Below are positions 42,794 to 51,068 of a stretch of 64,000 bases of DNA, in pieces. Position 1 is the stretch's first letter. Each line of letters opens with the position of its first letter. Origin of the DNA: Azospirillum sp. B510. Its GTDB lineage: Bacteria; Pseudomonadota; Alphaproteobacteria; Azospirillales; Azospirillaceae. Location: NCBI RefSeq assembly GCF_000010725.1, contig NC_013855.1, forward strand, positions 372,001-436,000. Reading direction: 5' to 3'. The position numbers and the translations under genes are program-made. Under the pieces are notes generated by a model. That model did not search any database. It had not been told where the DNA came from and saw only the letters and a program-made list of their open reading frames with translations.

Positions 42794-43483
42794 ATGACCG
42801 TTCCCGCTCTCAACGTCCAGCCCCTCGACACCGGAACCACCTTCCGCAGTCAGGTCTATCATGCGCTGAAGCAGGCGATCACGGAGATGGACATCTATGA
42901 CCATGACCGCGAGATCCGGCTGGACGAACGGCAGCTCAGCGACAAGCTCGGCGTCAGCCGCACCCCGATCCGCGAGGCGCTGACCCTGCTGGAGCAGGAG
43001 GGCTTCATCCGCCTGCAACCGCGCCGCGGCATCTTCGTCATCCGCAAGACCAAGACCGAGATCGTCGAGATGATCCAGGTCTGGGCCGCCCTGGAAAGCA
43101 TGGCCGCCCGCATGGCCGCCGAGCATGCCCCGGCCGAGGAGATCCACAAGCTGTGGGACCTGTTCGGCAATTTCGAGCAGCGCAGCCCGAAGGACCATGT
43201 CAGCGAATATTCCGACGCCAACATCGCCTTCCACAAGAGCATCATTCAGTTGAGCGGGTCGAAGCTGATCCAGGATGTCACCGACAACCTGTTCATCCAC
43301 ATGCGGGCGATCCGCAAGCTGACCATCGGCCAGGAGGACCGGGCCGAACGCTCCATCCATGACCACCGCGCCATCATCAAGGCGCTGGAGGCGCGTGACG
43401 CCAACCTCGCCGAGCGGCTGGTGCGCGAGCACACGATGGGGCTGGCCGCCCATGTGGAGAAGCATTGCGATTTCCTGGAGTGA
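42794..43483 (+). CDS. GntR-family regulator, FCD (FadR) subfamily
   Basis: A 229-residue regulator with an N-terminal winged helix (about 15-80: SQVYHALKQAITEMDIYDHD, LSDKLGVSRTPIREALTLLE, RLQPRRGIFV) and an all-helical FCD ligand domain (about 90-220). The metal-ligand pattern of FCD domains is visible: Asp/His in ANIAFHKSI and His in SIHDHRAII and REHTMGLAAH. FCD regulators usually sense organic acids. It lies between one OFA transporter and pyruvate kinase, and it is the best candidate to bind the TGGTATACCA sites in this region. Confidence 0.92.
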   Translation: MTVPALNVQPLDTGTTFRSQVYHALKQAITEMDIYDHDREIRLDERQLSDKLGVSRTPIREALTLLEQEGFIRLQPRRGIFVIRKTKTEIVEMIQVWAALESMAARMAAEHAPAEEIHKLWDLFGNFEQRSPKDHVSEYSDANIAFHKSIIQLSGSKLIQDVTDNLFIHMRAIRKLTIGQEDRAERSIHDHRAIIKALEARDANLAERLVREHTMGLAAHVEKHCDFLE

Positions 43484-43543
43484 GCGGGGCGACGACACCA
43501 CGGCAGGCCTGAGCGCCGCCCCGCCCGGACCGAGGCCGACGCC

Positions 43544-45007
43544 TCAGGCGGTCGCCGTTTCCCTAACGGTTTCCAGCTTCGGCACGTCGTCGCCGTCGAT
43601 GGTCACCACCCGCAGGGCGTTGGTCTTGCCCGGCGTTCCGAACGGCACGCCGGCGGTGACCACCAGCGTCTCGCCCGACCGGCCGATGCCGGCATCGGCG
43701 GCTGCGGCCAGGGCCCGTCCGACCATCTCGGCGAAATTCGCCACATCGTCGGTCAGCACGGCATGGACGCCCCAGGCCAGCGACAGCCGCCGCGCCGTCG
43801 CGTCGTTGGCGCTGAGCCCGAGGATCGGCACGCCCGGCCGCTCGCGCGAGGCGCGCAGCGTGGTCGAGCCGGTGGTGGTGTAGGTGACGATGGCGGCGGC
43901 GCTGATGGTCTCGGCCACCTGGCGGGCGGCGGCGGTCAGCGCGTCGGGGGCGGTGGCCTCCGGGCTCGGGTGGTCGGCGTCCATGATGCGGCGGTAGAGC
44001 GGGTCGCGCTCGACCCGGCGGACGATGCGGTCCATCATCGCCACCGCCTCCACCGGATAGCGGCCCGACGCGGATTCGGCGCTCAGCATTACCGCGTCGG
44101 CCCCGTCATAGACGGCGTTGGCGACGTCGGACGCCTCGGCGCGGGTCGGGGTCGGTTCCGACACCATCGATTCCAGCATCTGGGTGGCGACGATCACCGG
44201 CTTGCCCATGGCGCGGCTCAGCCGGATCATCTTCTTTTGCAGACCCGGCACATCCTCCGGCGGCAGCTCGACGCCCAGATCGCCGCGCGCCACCATCACC
44301 GCGTCGGACAGCTCGATGATCCGGTCGAGCGTCGGCAGCGCCGCCGGCTTCTCGATCTTGGTCATCACATGCGCCCGGTCGCCGATCAGCTCGCGCGCTT
44401 CCAGGATGTCCTCCGGCCGCTGGACGAAGCTGAGGCCGATCCAGTCCACCCCCAGCTCCAGTCCGAAGGCGAGGTCGCTGCGGTCCTTCTCCGACAGCGC
44501 GCTGAGCGCCAGCGCCGCGCCGGGAACATTCACGCCCTTGCGGTCGGACAGGGTGCCGCCGGCCACCACCTCCGTCTCGGCGAAATCGGCGCCGCAGTCG
44601 AGAACGCGCAGCCGGATGCGCCCGTCGTTCAGCAGCAGGTCCAGGCCGGCTTCCAGGCTGGCGAACACCTCCGGGTGGGGCAGGCAGACGCGGTTGCCGT
44701 CACCGGGCCGGCGGTCGAGGTCGAGGCGGAAGCGGTCGCCGATGGCGAGGGTCACCGGCCCGGCCTCGAAGGTCCCGACCCGCAGCTTCGGCCCCTGAAG
44801 GTCGAGCAGGACGCCGATCGGCCGGCCCAGCGCCCGCTCGGCGGCGCGGATGCGGGCGTAGCGCTCCGCATGCTCGGCCTGGGTGCCGTGGCTGGCGTTC
44901 AGGCGGAAGACATTCACGCCGGCCCGGGCCAGGGCCGTGATCTGGCTTTCCGACGAGCTGGCGGGACCCAGCGTGGCGACGATCTTTGTGCTGCGGTGAA
45001 ACGGCAT
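43544..45007 (-). CDS. pyk: Pyruvate kinase
   Basis: A 487-residue glycolytic enzyme that makes pyruvate and ATP from phosphoenolpyruvate and ADP. N-terminal STKIVATLGPAS, substrate/metal site RLNASHG, LLDLQGPKLRVG, the catalytic Lys-Glu motif in VMTKIEKPAAL, the signature MVARGDLGVELPPEDVPGLQ and VATQMLESM are all present. A C-terminal regulatory domain (about 345-480) follows. Length is normal. Convergent with gntR with 60 bases between. Together with the PPDK-like gene nearby it suggests local control of the PEP/pyruvate node. Confidence 0.96.
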   Translation of the reverse strand: MPFHRSTKIVATLGPASSSESQITALARAGVNVFRLNASHGTQAEHAERYARIRAAERALGRPIGVLLDLQGPKLRVGTFEAGPVTLAIGDRFRLDLDRRPGDGNRVCLPHPEVFASLEAGLDLLLNDGRIRLRVLDCGADFAETEVVAGGTLSDRKGVNVPGAALALSALSEKDRSDLAFGLELGVDWIGLSFVQRPEDILEARELIGDRAHVMTKIEKPAALPTLDRIIELSDAVMVARGDLGVELPPEDVPGLQKKMIRLSRAMGKPVIVATQMLESMVSEPTPTRAEASDVANAVYDGADAVMLSAESASGRYPVEAVAMMDRIVRRVERDPLYRRIMDADHPSPEATAPDALTAAARQVAETISAAAIVTYTTTGSTTLRASRERPGVPILGLSANDATARRLSLAWGVHAVLTDDVANFAEMVGRALAAAADAGIGRSGETLVVTAGVPFGTPGKTNALRVVTIDGDDVPKLETVRETATA

Positions 45008-45207
45008 GACGACAGCCTTCCTCCGCCCGGCCCTTTGCGAAAAAGGGGCGGGACTGGCGCGTGATGGTGGGCGGGTTCGGTGTTGGCGGGATGCTGGAAG
45101 TCTTGAGCCGGACGGTCAAACGGCGCCCGGTCCTTATTCCGCATCGTGAGAGTGGTTCGTCCCGCCGCGCATGGACAGCGGGAGGCGCCGTCGGCGACAC
45201 TGGGCCC

Positions 45208-45993
45208 ATGCCCGAGACGCCCCCTCCAAGCCCCGTTCCGCCCCTGCCGGCCGCCACGCTGATCCTGCTGCGCGACGGGCCGCAGGGGTTGGAACTGCTG
45301 GTGATGGAGCGCCATGCCGGCTTGCGCTTCGCCCCCGGCGCCACGGTCTTCCCCGGTGGGCGGCTGGAGGCGGCGGATCATGGGTCTCCGTGGCGCGGCC
45401 TCTGGCCCGATGGGGAGGCCCCGGACGATCTCGCGCACCGGGTCGCCGCCTTGCGGGAATGCGTGGAGGAGTGCGGCCTGCTGCCGTCCCGCGATCGGCC
45501 GCCGCCATCGGCCCTGGCGGAGTGCCGCCGGGCGCTGGCGGCGGGGGAAGGGTTCGTCGCGGTGCTGACCCGGCTCGGAATCGAGCCCGCCCTCGATCGC
45601 TTGACGGTGCTGGCGCGCTGGGTGACGCCGGAGGGGCTGCCGCGCCGCTTCGATACCCTGTTCTTCCTGGCTCCCGCGCCGGCGGGGCAGCGGCCGCTCT
45701 GCGATGGCGGCGAGGCGGTCGAGGTGCTGTGGGCGACCCCGCGCCGCCTGCTGGCGGAGGAGCGGGCCGGACGGCGGCGGCTGGTCTTCGCGACGCGGAT
45801 GACGCTGTTGCGGTTGGCGGAATGCGCCGACATGGCGGCGGCGCTGGCCTGCGCCCCATCCCTCGGCAGGGGATTGCCGCCGCCGATTCTGCCGCGTCTG
45901 GTGGAAACCGCGGCCGGACCGGTGTTCCGGATTCCAAGGGGCTGCGGCTTTTTGCCGCTGGAGACCGCTGCTGAAGATGTTAGGCTTGGGTAA
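45208..45993 (+). CDS. NUDIX hydrolase
   Basis: A 261-residue protein with an N-terminal NUDIX fold: ATLILLRDGPQGLELLVMER, VFPGGRLEAADHG and the box residues AALRECVEECGLL (REx2EEC-G variant). The long insert between GGRLE and the REx2EE helix and the C-terminal half (RFDTLFFLAPAP, VEVLWATPRRLL) match the RNR/CoA-type group related to NUDT19. Substrate is probably a nucleoside diphosphate derivative or CoA ester; not determinable. ATG at 45208 directly precedes the fold; the longer N terminus lacks support. Confidence 0.82.
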   Translation: MPETPPPSPVPPLPAATLILLRDGPQGLELLVMERHAGLRFAPGATVFPGGRLEAADHGSPWRGLWPDGEAPDDLAHRVAALRECVEECGLLPSRDRPPPSALAECRRALAAGEGFVAVLTRLGIEPALDRLTVLARWVTPEGLPRRFDTLFFLAPAPAGQRPLCDGGEAVEVLWATPRRLLAEERAGRRRLVFATRMTLLRLAECADMAAALACAPSLGRGLPPPILPRLVETAAGPVFRIPRGCGFLPLETAAEDVRLG

Positions 45994-46162
45994 GAATACG
46001 AAAGATTTACCGGGTTTCCGCGATGTGAAAATTGCTCTATGGTCCTATTGTGCGACACGGAATGCGCAATCAAGCTTCACGCTGACGATCTGGACCGGAT
46101 GCCGGTCCGCCGTGCGGAGCGGGAGGGGCGCTATGGATGTCGGGTTCATCAGGGGGGGAAAG

Positions 46163-46240
46163 ATGGCCGATGCGATCGAAGACCCGCGATGGGCCAACCA
46201 CCCCGTGCAATCGAATCCCTATTGGCCGAACCTGTGTTGA
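46163..46240 (+). CDS. Possible 25-residue leader peptide before the PPDK-like gene
   Basis: A short frame beginning MADAIEDPRWANHPV and ending in Cys. It has a very strong ribosome site (AGGGGGGGAAAG right before the ATG), while the PPDK-like gene 7 bases after its stop has only a weak one. Its translation could therefore couple to the larger gene. No family is known; could equally be chance. Confidence 0.3.
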   Translation: MADAIEDPRWANHPVQSNPYWPNLC

Positions 46241-46247
46241 GTCCGTC

Positions 46248-47954
46248 ATGATCAGCGCCGCCATTGCCGAGACCGCCCCGCCGCGCCGTCCCGCCGCCGT
46301 CTTCTCCGCCCCCGTCCAGGCGGTCGGACCGGACATGATCGTTCCCTTCGGGGCCGGGCTGGTCCATGGCCGGGCCGATGTCGGGCGGCTGGGCAACAAG
46401 GGCGCGCGTCTGGTCGAGATGGCCGCCCTCGGCATCCCGGTGCCGCCGGGATTCGTCATCGCCGCCGATGCCGGGCGCGGGCTCGAGGCGGGGGAGGGGC
46501 TGCCGGCTGCTCTGCGGACGCGCATCGACGAGGCGGTTCGGGCGCTGGAGCGGCGGGCGGATGCGCGGTTCGGCGATTGTGACCGGCCGCTGCTGCTGTC
46601 GGTCCGTTCGGGGGCGGCGGTGTCGATGCCGGGCATGATGGACAGCATCCTCAATCTCGGCCTCAACGACCGGACCGTCGCGGGATTGGCGTCGTCCTCG
46701 GGCGACGCGCGCTTCGCCTATGACTGCTACCGCCGGCTGGTGCAGTGCTTCGGCAGCGTGGTGATGGGCGTGCCCGGCCACCGATTCGAGGCGTTGCTGG
46801 ACGAGCATAAGCAGGAGTTGGGCATCCAGCGCGACGGCGAGCTGACGGCGGACGATTGGCGCGTCCTGCTGCCGAAGTTCCTGCGGCTGGTGGAGACGCG
46901 CTGTGGCCTTCCCTTTCCGCAGGACCCGGCGGAACAGCTGCGTTTGGCGGTGGCGGCGGTCTTCCGCTCCTGGATGAACCCGCGGGCCGTCGCTTTCCGT
47001 GCCCTGCACGATGTTCCGGAGGATTTGGGGACGGCGGTGACGGTTCAGGCGATGGTGTTCGGCAACCGCGGTCCGGAGTCCGGCACCGGCGTGCTGTTCA
47101 CCCGCGATCCCTCCACCGGCTCTCCCGGCCTGTGCGGCGAGTTCCTGGCCGACGCCCAGGGCGAGGATGTGGTGTCCGGCACCTGCGACCCCGACCCGCT
47201 GAGCGCCGCCCAGCCCAATCCCGACCGATCGATGGAGCGGCGCCTGCCGGCGGTCTATGCCGAGCTGCGCGCGGTGTCCACCCGGTTGGAGCGTGCCTTC
47301 GCCGACATGCAGGACATCGAATTCACCGTCGAGGGTGGCCGTCTGTTCATCCTGCAATCGCGCAGCGGCAAGCGGTCCACCGAAGCGGCGGTCCGTATCG
47401 CCGTCGACATGGCGGAGGAGGGGCTGATCAGCCGTGACGAGGCGGTGCGCCGCGTCGATCCCCAGCTTTTGGAGGAGCTGCTGCGCCCGGTCCTGGCGCC
47501 GGAGGCCCTGTCCGCCGCCATCGCCGCCGGACTTCCCGCTTCGCCGGGCGCGGTGACCGGCCGTGCCGCCTTCACCACCGAGGACGCGGTCCGGCTGTCC
47601 GGCACCGGCGCGCCGGTGATCCTGTGCCGGCCGGAAACCTCGCCGGAGGATATTCACGGCATGCAGGCCGCCGCCGGCATCGTCACCGCGCGCGGCGGCT
47701 TCACCAGCCACGCCGCCACCGTCGCCCGTGGCCTGGGCCGCGCCTGCATCTGCGGCGCCCGCGACCTGCGCATCGACGCGGAGGCGGGAATGATGCGGAT
47801 TGGCGACGTGACGGTCCGCACCGGCGATCTGCTGACCATCGACGGCGGCCTCGGCGTCCTGCTGTTGGGAGCGGCGCCCCTTCGACAGCAGGAGCCCGAC
47901 GGTGCCACCGCGCGGCTGCTGGAATGGGCGGGCGTATGTCGGGTGGGCGGATAG
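46248..47954 (+). CDS. Short pyruvate phosphate dikinase-like protein lacking the PEP barrel
   Basis: A 568-residue protein. The ATP-grasp part is that of PPDK: VGRLGNKGARLVEMAALGIP, SVRSGAAVSMPGMMDSILNL, GTGVLFTRDPSTGSPGLCGE and IEFTVEGGRLFILQSRSGKR. Then comes the swivelling phosphohistidine domain with GIVTARGGFTSHAATVARGL (catalytic His). The protein ends about 80 residues later, without the C-terminal TIM barrel (about 340 residues) that binds PEP/pyruvate in normal PPDK of about 880. It could be a PEP-dependent partner protein or a degraded enzyme; the remaining frame is perfect and no barrel remnant follows. Confidence 0.8.
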   Translation: MISAAIAETAPPRRPAAVFSAPVQAVGPDMIVPFGAGLVHGRADVGRLGNKGARLVEMAALGIPVPPGFVIAADAGRGLEAGEGLPAALRTRIDEAVRALERRADARFGDCDRPLLLSVRSGAAVSMPGMMDSILNLGLNDRTVAGLASSSGDARFAYDCYRRLVQCFGSVVMGVPGHRFEALLDEHKQELGIQRDGELTADDWRVLLPKFLRLVETRCGLPFPQDPAEQLRLAVAAVFRSWMNPRAVAFRALHDVPEDLGTAVTVQAMVFGNRGPESGTGVLFTRDPSTGSPGLCGEFLADAQGEDVVSGTCDPDPLSAAQPNPDRSMERRLPAVYAELRAVSTRLERAFADMQDIEFTVEGGRLFILQSRSGKRSTEAAVRIAVDMAEEGLISRDEAVRRVDPQLLEELLRPVLAPEALSAAIAAGLPASPGAVTGRAAFTTEDAVRLSGTGAPVILCRPETSPEDIHGMQAAAGIVTARGGFTSHAATVARGLGRACICGARDLRIDAEAGMMRIGDVTVRTGDLLTIDGGLGVLLLGAAPLRQQEPDGATARLLEWAGVCRVGG

Positions 47955-47967
47955 ACCCCCAACCCGA

Positions 47968-48900
47968 TCAGGCCCGCATCAACGCCGTGAGATGCGCGGC
48001 GCAGCCCTCCGCCAGACCGGTCGCGTCATAGCCGCCCTCCAGCGCCGACACCACCCGGCCGCCGCACAGCCGGTCGGCAAGCTCGACCAGCTTGCGGGTG
48101 ACCCATTCGAAATCCTCGGCGGTGAGGCCGAGCTGGGCCAGCGGATCGCGCTTGTGGGCGTCGAAGCCGGCGGAGATCAGCAGCAGTTCCGGCTGGAACG
48201 CCTCCAAAGCCGGCAGGATGACGCGCTCCACCGCCTGGCGGAACTCGACGGAGCCGCTGTAGGGCTCCAGCGGCAGGTTCAGGATGTTGCCGTCCACCCC
48301 GCGCTCCCAGGAATTGCCGGTGCCGGGATAGAGTGGCGACTGGTGGGTGGAGGCGAAGAACAGGTCGGGATCGTCGGCGAACATCGCCTGGGTGCCGTTG
48401 CCGTGATGCACGTCGAAATCGACCACGGCGACGCGGGTCAGCCCATGGACCTTGCGGGCATGTTCCGCCCCGACGGCGATGTTGTTGAAGACGCAGAAGC
48501 CCATGGCGCGGGCCGGTTCGGCATGATGACCGCAGGGGCGCACCGCGCAGAAGGCGTTGGCGGCCTCGCCGCCCAGCACCGCGTCCACCGCGGCGCAGAC
48601 CGACCCGGCCGCCCGCAGGATCGCCCCGCGTGATCCCGGCGACAGCAGCGTATCGCCGCCGTCCAGCCGCTGATAGCCGTCGGTCGGCACCGCGGCGAGC
48701 ACGGCCTCGACATAGCTGCGCTCATGCACGCGCGACAACTGCTCGACATCGGCCTCCGGGGCGGAGCGGCGCTCCAGCCCGCGGAACTCCGGCCGGTCGA
48801 GCACCTGCCATACCACGGCCAGACGTTCGGGTGCTTCCGGATGGCCGGGGCCGGTGTCGTGCGCGAAGCAGTCGTGATGGGTGAAGATCAGGGTGGTCAC
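47968..48900 (-). CDS. Histone deacetylase superfamily amidohydrolase
   Basis: A 310-residue zinc enzyme of the class II HDAC/acetylpolyamine amidohydrolase/AcuC family. Signs are HDTGPGHPEAPERL, RPCGHHAEPARAMGFCVFNN with the catalytic His pair, VAVVDFDVHHGNGTQ with the Zn ligands Asp and His, and ISAGFDAHKRDPLAQL with the third ligand. Likely substrates are acetylated polyamines or other small amides. Start GTG at 48900 has GGGAGAGG upstream. Converges with the PPDK-like gene. Confidence 0.92.
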   Translation of the reverse strand: MTTLIFTHHDCFAHDTGPGHPEAPERLAVVWQVLDRPEFRGLERRSAPEADVEQLSRVHERSYVEAVLAAVPTDGYQRLDGGDTLLSPGSRGAILRAAGSVCAAVDAVLGGEAANAFCAVRPCGHHAEPARAMGFCVFNNIAVGAEHARKVHGLTRVAVVDFDVHHGNGTQAMFADDPDLFFASTHQSPLYPGTGNSWERGVDGNILNLPLEPYSGSVEFRQAVERVILPALEAFQPELLLISAGFDAHKRDPLAQLGLTAEDFEWVTRKLVELADRLCGGRVVSALEGGYDATGLAEGCAAHLTALMRA

Positions 48901-48985
48901 GGGCGGCCTCTCCCATGGCGAAGCCGCCGCGGCACGGGATGTGCCGGCGGCGGCGCGGTGGGGTGGGAAACGGTAAGGTGGGAGG

Positions 48986-49441
48986 TCAGTGGGCGTAGGC
49001 GGCGGTGGCCGGTGGTTCCGCCGTCGTGGCGACGGTGCCGTCAAGCTCCTGCAACTGCAACCGGGTGAAGTCGCGGGCGCTGACGACGCCGACCAGATGG
49101 CCGTCCTCCAGCACCGGAAGATGGCGGATATGGTGCTTGTCCATCAGATGCAGCGCCTCCCGGACGCTGTCGGAGGGCGCGCAGGTCACCGGCTGGCGGG
49201 TCATCAGTTGTGACACCGGCATGGCCAGCAGCGGGGCGCCGCGTTCCAGCAGGGCGTGGACGATGTCGCGCTCCGACAGGACGCCGGCCAGGGTGTTGCC
49301 TTCGGTGCGGCAGACATCCTTCACGATCAGGGCGCTGATGTTCTCCGCCTTCATCAGGCGGATGGCATCGGCGACCGTGGCGCTGGTCCGCACGGCGACG
49401 ACGCGGGCTTCCTTGGTGCGCAGGATATGTTCGACCTTCAT
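48986..49441 (-). CDS. Two-CBS-domain protein, copy 1
   Basis: A 151-residue cytoplasmic protein made of a CBS pair. First repeat MKVEHILRTKEARVVAVRTS to LAGVLSERDIVHALL, second MTRQPVTCAPSDSVREALHL to LVGVVSARDFTRLQL. Such stand-alone pairs bind adenine nucleotides. It is closely similar to the protein at 54066-54536 (shared MKAENISALIVKDVCRTEGN type segment). The two copies bracket oxlT copy 2 and the panE-like gene. A TGGTATGCCA site lies about 85 bases upstream. Confidence 0.88.
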   Translation of the reverse strand: MKVEHILRTKEARVVAVRTSATVADAIRLMKAENISALIVKDVCRTEGNTLAGVLSERDIVHALLERGAPLLAMPVSQLMTRQPVTCAPSDSVREALHLMDKHHIRHLPVLEDGHLVGVVSARDFTRLQLQELDGTVATTAEPPATAAYAH

Positions 49442-49525
49442 GGCGTGGCTCCTGATCGGCTGCGGCTGGCGGTAGAACCGTCGGTTGGGCGGCAAGGCGC
49501 CCGGCCGGGCGTCGTGCTGCGAATA

Positions 49526-49535
49526 TGGTATGCCA
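49526..49535. promoter_or_regulatory. Operator candidate TGGTATGCCA
   Basis: One mismatch from the TGGTATACCA palindrome. A related half-site follows (GTACGCCAA at 49542-49550 against GTATGCCAA at 49528-49536). It lies 85 bases before CBS copy 1. Confidence 0.5.
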
Positions 49536-49599
49536 AATACAGTACGCCAATCAAACAATTTCCGCGGCGACCCATTGAATCATGGAGCACCATCGATCC

Positions 49600-49624
49600 T
49601 TGTATTGTTGGATTCCTAATACAA
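49600..49624. promoter_or_regulatory. Inverted repeat TTGTATT / AATACAA
   Basis: Perfect 7-base arms with an 11-base centre. The arm sequence resembles half of the TTGTATACAA operators known for FCD-class GntR proteins such as MatR. Confidence 0.35.
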
Positions 49625-49653
49625 AGGCACAAGAGCCGGAATGTCGGAGATGC

Positions 49654-49674
49654 TGTATGTTTTGGACGCATACA
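49654..49674. promoter_or_regulatory. Inverted repeat TGTATG / CATACA
   Basis: Perfect 6-base arms with a 9-base centre, 30 bases from the previous repeat. Confidence 0.35.
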
Positions 49675-49719
49675 AAATCACGGAGGCATGCGGCATGCGC
49701 ATGACCGGCATCGTGTACC

Positions 49720-49730
49720 TTGTATACCAA
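49720..49730. promoter_or_regulatory. Operator candidate TTGTATACCAA
   Basis: The GTATAC core with TTG/CCAA flanks, one position away from a perfect palindrome. It lies 94 bases before the small membrane gene. Confidence 0.45.
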
Positions 49731-49823
49731 AAAACTTGCAGCTTTTGCTGCGGCGCGGCATAACAGGATTGTCACGCCGAAGCCGACCAAACAAAAAAAG
49801 CACCCCACCGAGACACTGGAGCG

Positions 49824-50045
49824 ATGAACATGTTGGAAATTCTGGTTCTGGCGCTTGTGCTGTCCGTCTTCGGCGGCACGGTCCATTACATCCTGGCGAT
49901 GCAGGTCGCCAATGCCGGCAAGTCGCAGCGCGATTTCTCCTCCGCGCCCCTTCGCCTCGCCAACCCGACCGACGCCGACCTGAAGGAACAGGAAGACGAA
50001 CTGCCGCCGGGTCCCGCCTGGGCGAGCTTCCCACGCGCCTTCTGA
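49824..50045 (+). CDS. Small membrane protein of 73 residues
   Basis: One N-terminal transmembrane helix (LEILVLALVLSVFGGTVHYI, about 4-23), then a polar tail ending in WASFPRAF. Not a known family. Codon use is like the neighbours and a strong terminator follows 30 bases after the stop. Operator-like sites upstream suggest it belongs to the same regulon as the OFA transporters. Confidence 0.65.
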   Translation: MNMLEILVLALVLSVFGGTVHYILAMQVANAGKSQRDFSSAPLRLANPTDADLKEQEDELPPGPAWASFPRAF

Positions 50046-50075
50046 TCCGCGCGCCCATACGTCAGCGTTTCAGAG

Positions 50076-50101
50076 AAAGACGGCCTGTTCAGGCCGTCTT
50101 T
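50076..50101 (+). terminator. Rho-independent terminator
   Basis: Arms AAAGACGGCCTG and CAGGCCGTCTTT with a 2-base TT loop, followed by TCG. It follows the small membrane gene and can also serve the converging GNAT gene. Confidence 0.88.
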
Positions 50102-50142
50102 TCGTTTCGGCTCCCGGCTTCGCCCGGTGGTGAGCGACAGAA

Positions 50143-50586
50143 TCAGGTGAGCGGCAGGACCAGCTGGAAGCTTTTGATGGTCATCCGCTTGCGGTGATAG
50201 AAGCGGTGGGCCTCGCCGCGCTGGATGCCGGAGATGATCTCCATCTGGGCGCAGCCGCGTTCGCGCGCCTCGCCCGCCAGCCAGTCGAACAGCTTGTCGC
50301 CCAACCCGTAGGAGCGCTTGGCCGAGCTGGTGACCAGATCCTCCACATACATGTAACGGCCGCGCGACAGCGTCTCGTGGACGCGGAAGCCGCCGCAGCC
50401 GGCGATCTCGCCATCGATCCGCAGAAGGGCGAGGTTGTAGCCGTCGTCCATCTGGCGGCGGATCTGCGCGCGATAGGCCTCGGGATCGGTCATGTGGGTC
50501 CGCAACTCCTTCATGACCGGGTAGCTGGCGGCGATGTCGGCATCGTCACGCGCCACGGCGATCTCGATGTTCTGCTGCTGCTCCAT
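50143..50586 (-). CDS. GNAT-family N-acetyltransferase
   Basis: A 147-residue acetyltransferase. The GNAT fold is visible as VMKELRTHMTDPEAYRAQIR, LALLRIDGEIAGCGGFRV, YMYVEDLVTSSAKRSYGLGD with the acetyl-CoA pyrophosphate loop (RSYGLGDKLF) and the closing AHRFYHRKRMTI. Substrate unknown. The ATG at 50586 has AAGGAG 9 bases upstream. Its promoter region carries the 17-base TGGCATA/TATGCCA palindrome. Confidence 0.88.
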   Translation of the reverse strand: MEQQQNIEIAVARDDADIAASYPVMKELRTHMTDPEAYRAQIRRQMDDGYNLALLRIDGEIAGCGGFRVHETLSRGRYMYVEDLVTSSAKRSYGLGDKLFDWLAGEARERGCAQMEIISGIQRGEAHRFYHRKRMTIKSFQLVLPLT

Positions 50587-50653
50587 GGCGGTCGACTCCT
50601 TATCTATATGGATCCTGCCCGGACGGGCATGGGCGGCGGTGTGCCGCCGCAAC

Positions 50654-50670
50654 TGGCATACCATATGCCA
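50654..50670. promoter_or_regulatory. 17-bp palindromic operator candidate upstream of the GNAT gene
   Basis: TGGCATACCATATGCCA: 7-base arms TGGCATA and TATGCCA around CCA. It can be read as two overlapping copies of the TGGYATACCA element, one on each strand. Confidence 0.6.
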
Positions 50671-50816
50671 ACGCCTTCCCTTCGCCAAAGCTGGCTTATC
50701 CCGCTTTCCGCGTACCGGAAAATCACCGGGTCCATGTGGCGTGCCGCGTCGTGAGGAATGCAGCCTAGGGAAACAGTTCGCTCATCCCACTAATCGCTTG
50801 CCAGGAGCTCGGCATC

Positions 50817-50826
50817 TGGTATACCA
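50817..50826. promoter_or_regulatory. Palindromic operator candidate TGGTATACCA upstream of oxlT copy 2
   Basis: A perfect 10-bp palindrome, identical to the one upstream of the panE-like gene. It lies 243 bases before the transporter ATG, so it controls that gene only if the leader is long. Confidence 0.6.
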
Positions 50827-51068
50827 TATTGATAATTCCAGACCGGCCAGGACCGCACCGGTCTGGCAGGGGGCGTGAACCCGTCCCCGAATGGTGGAGC
50901 GCCCCGAGGCCGCATCCTCGCCGCGCCGCCACCCCCAGCGAACAAGCGCATCGACCTTTTCAAGCATTCCAGAAGACGAACCAAGAGAACGTCCAGAAAT
51001 CGCCCAGGCATCAAAACAGAAGCAACGCCCAAATCGGCAGAGAACCGCTTCCTAGGAGGAGATAGAAG

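Larger units (their letters stand above)
49442..49823. other. 380-base AT-richer divergent region with several inverted repeats
   Basis: No gene was found. The region is clearly lower in GC than its surroundings and holds at least four GTAT/ATAC inverted repeats, listed separately. It separates the CBS copy 1 gene (minus) from a small membrane gene (plus), so it probably is a multi-site regulatory region. Confidence 0.6.
50587..51068. other. 480-base divergent region GNAT / oxlT copy 2
   Basis: No convincing gene. It contains two palindromic operator candidates (50654-50670 and 50817-50826). The 240 bases between the second site and the transporter start would form a long leader; no fold was recognised in it. 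Confidence 0.6.

Noticed and set aside
50829..51065. Small plus-strand frame directly before oxlT copy 2
   Set aside because: Poor ribosome site, atypical Pro/Arg-rich content and it lies in the regulatory leader.
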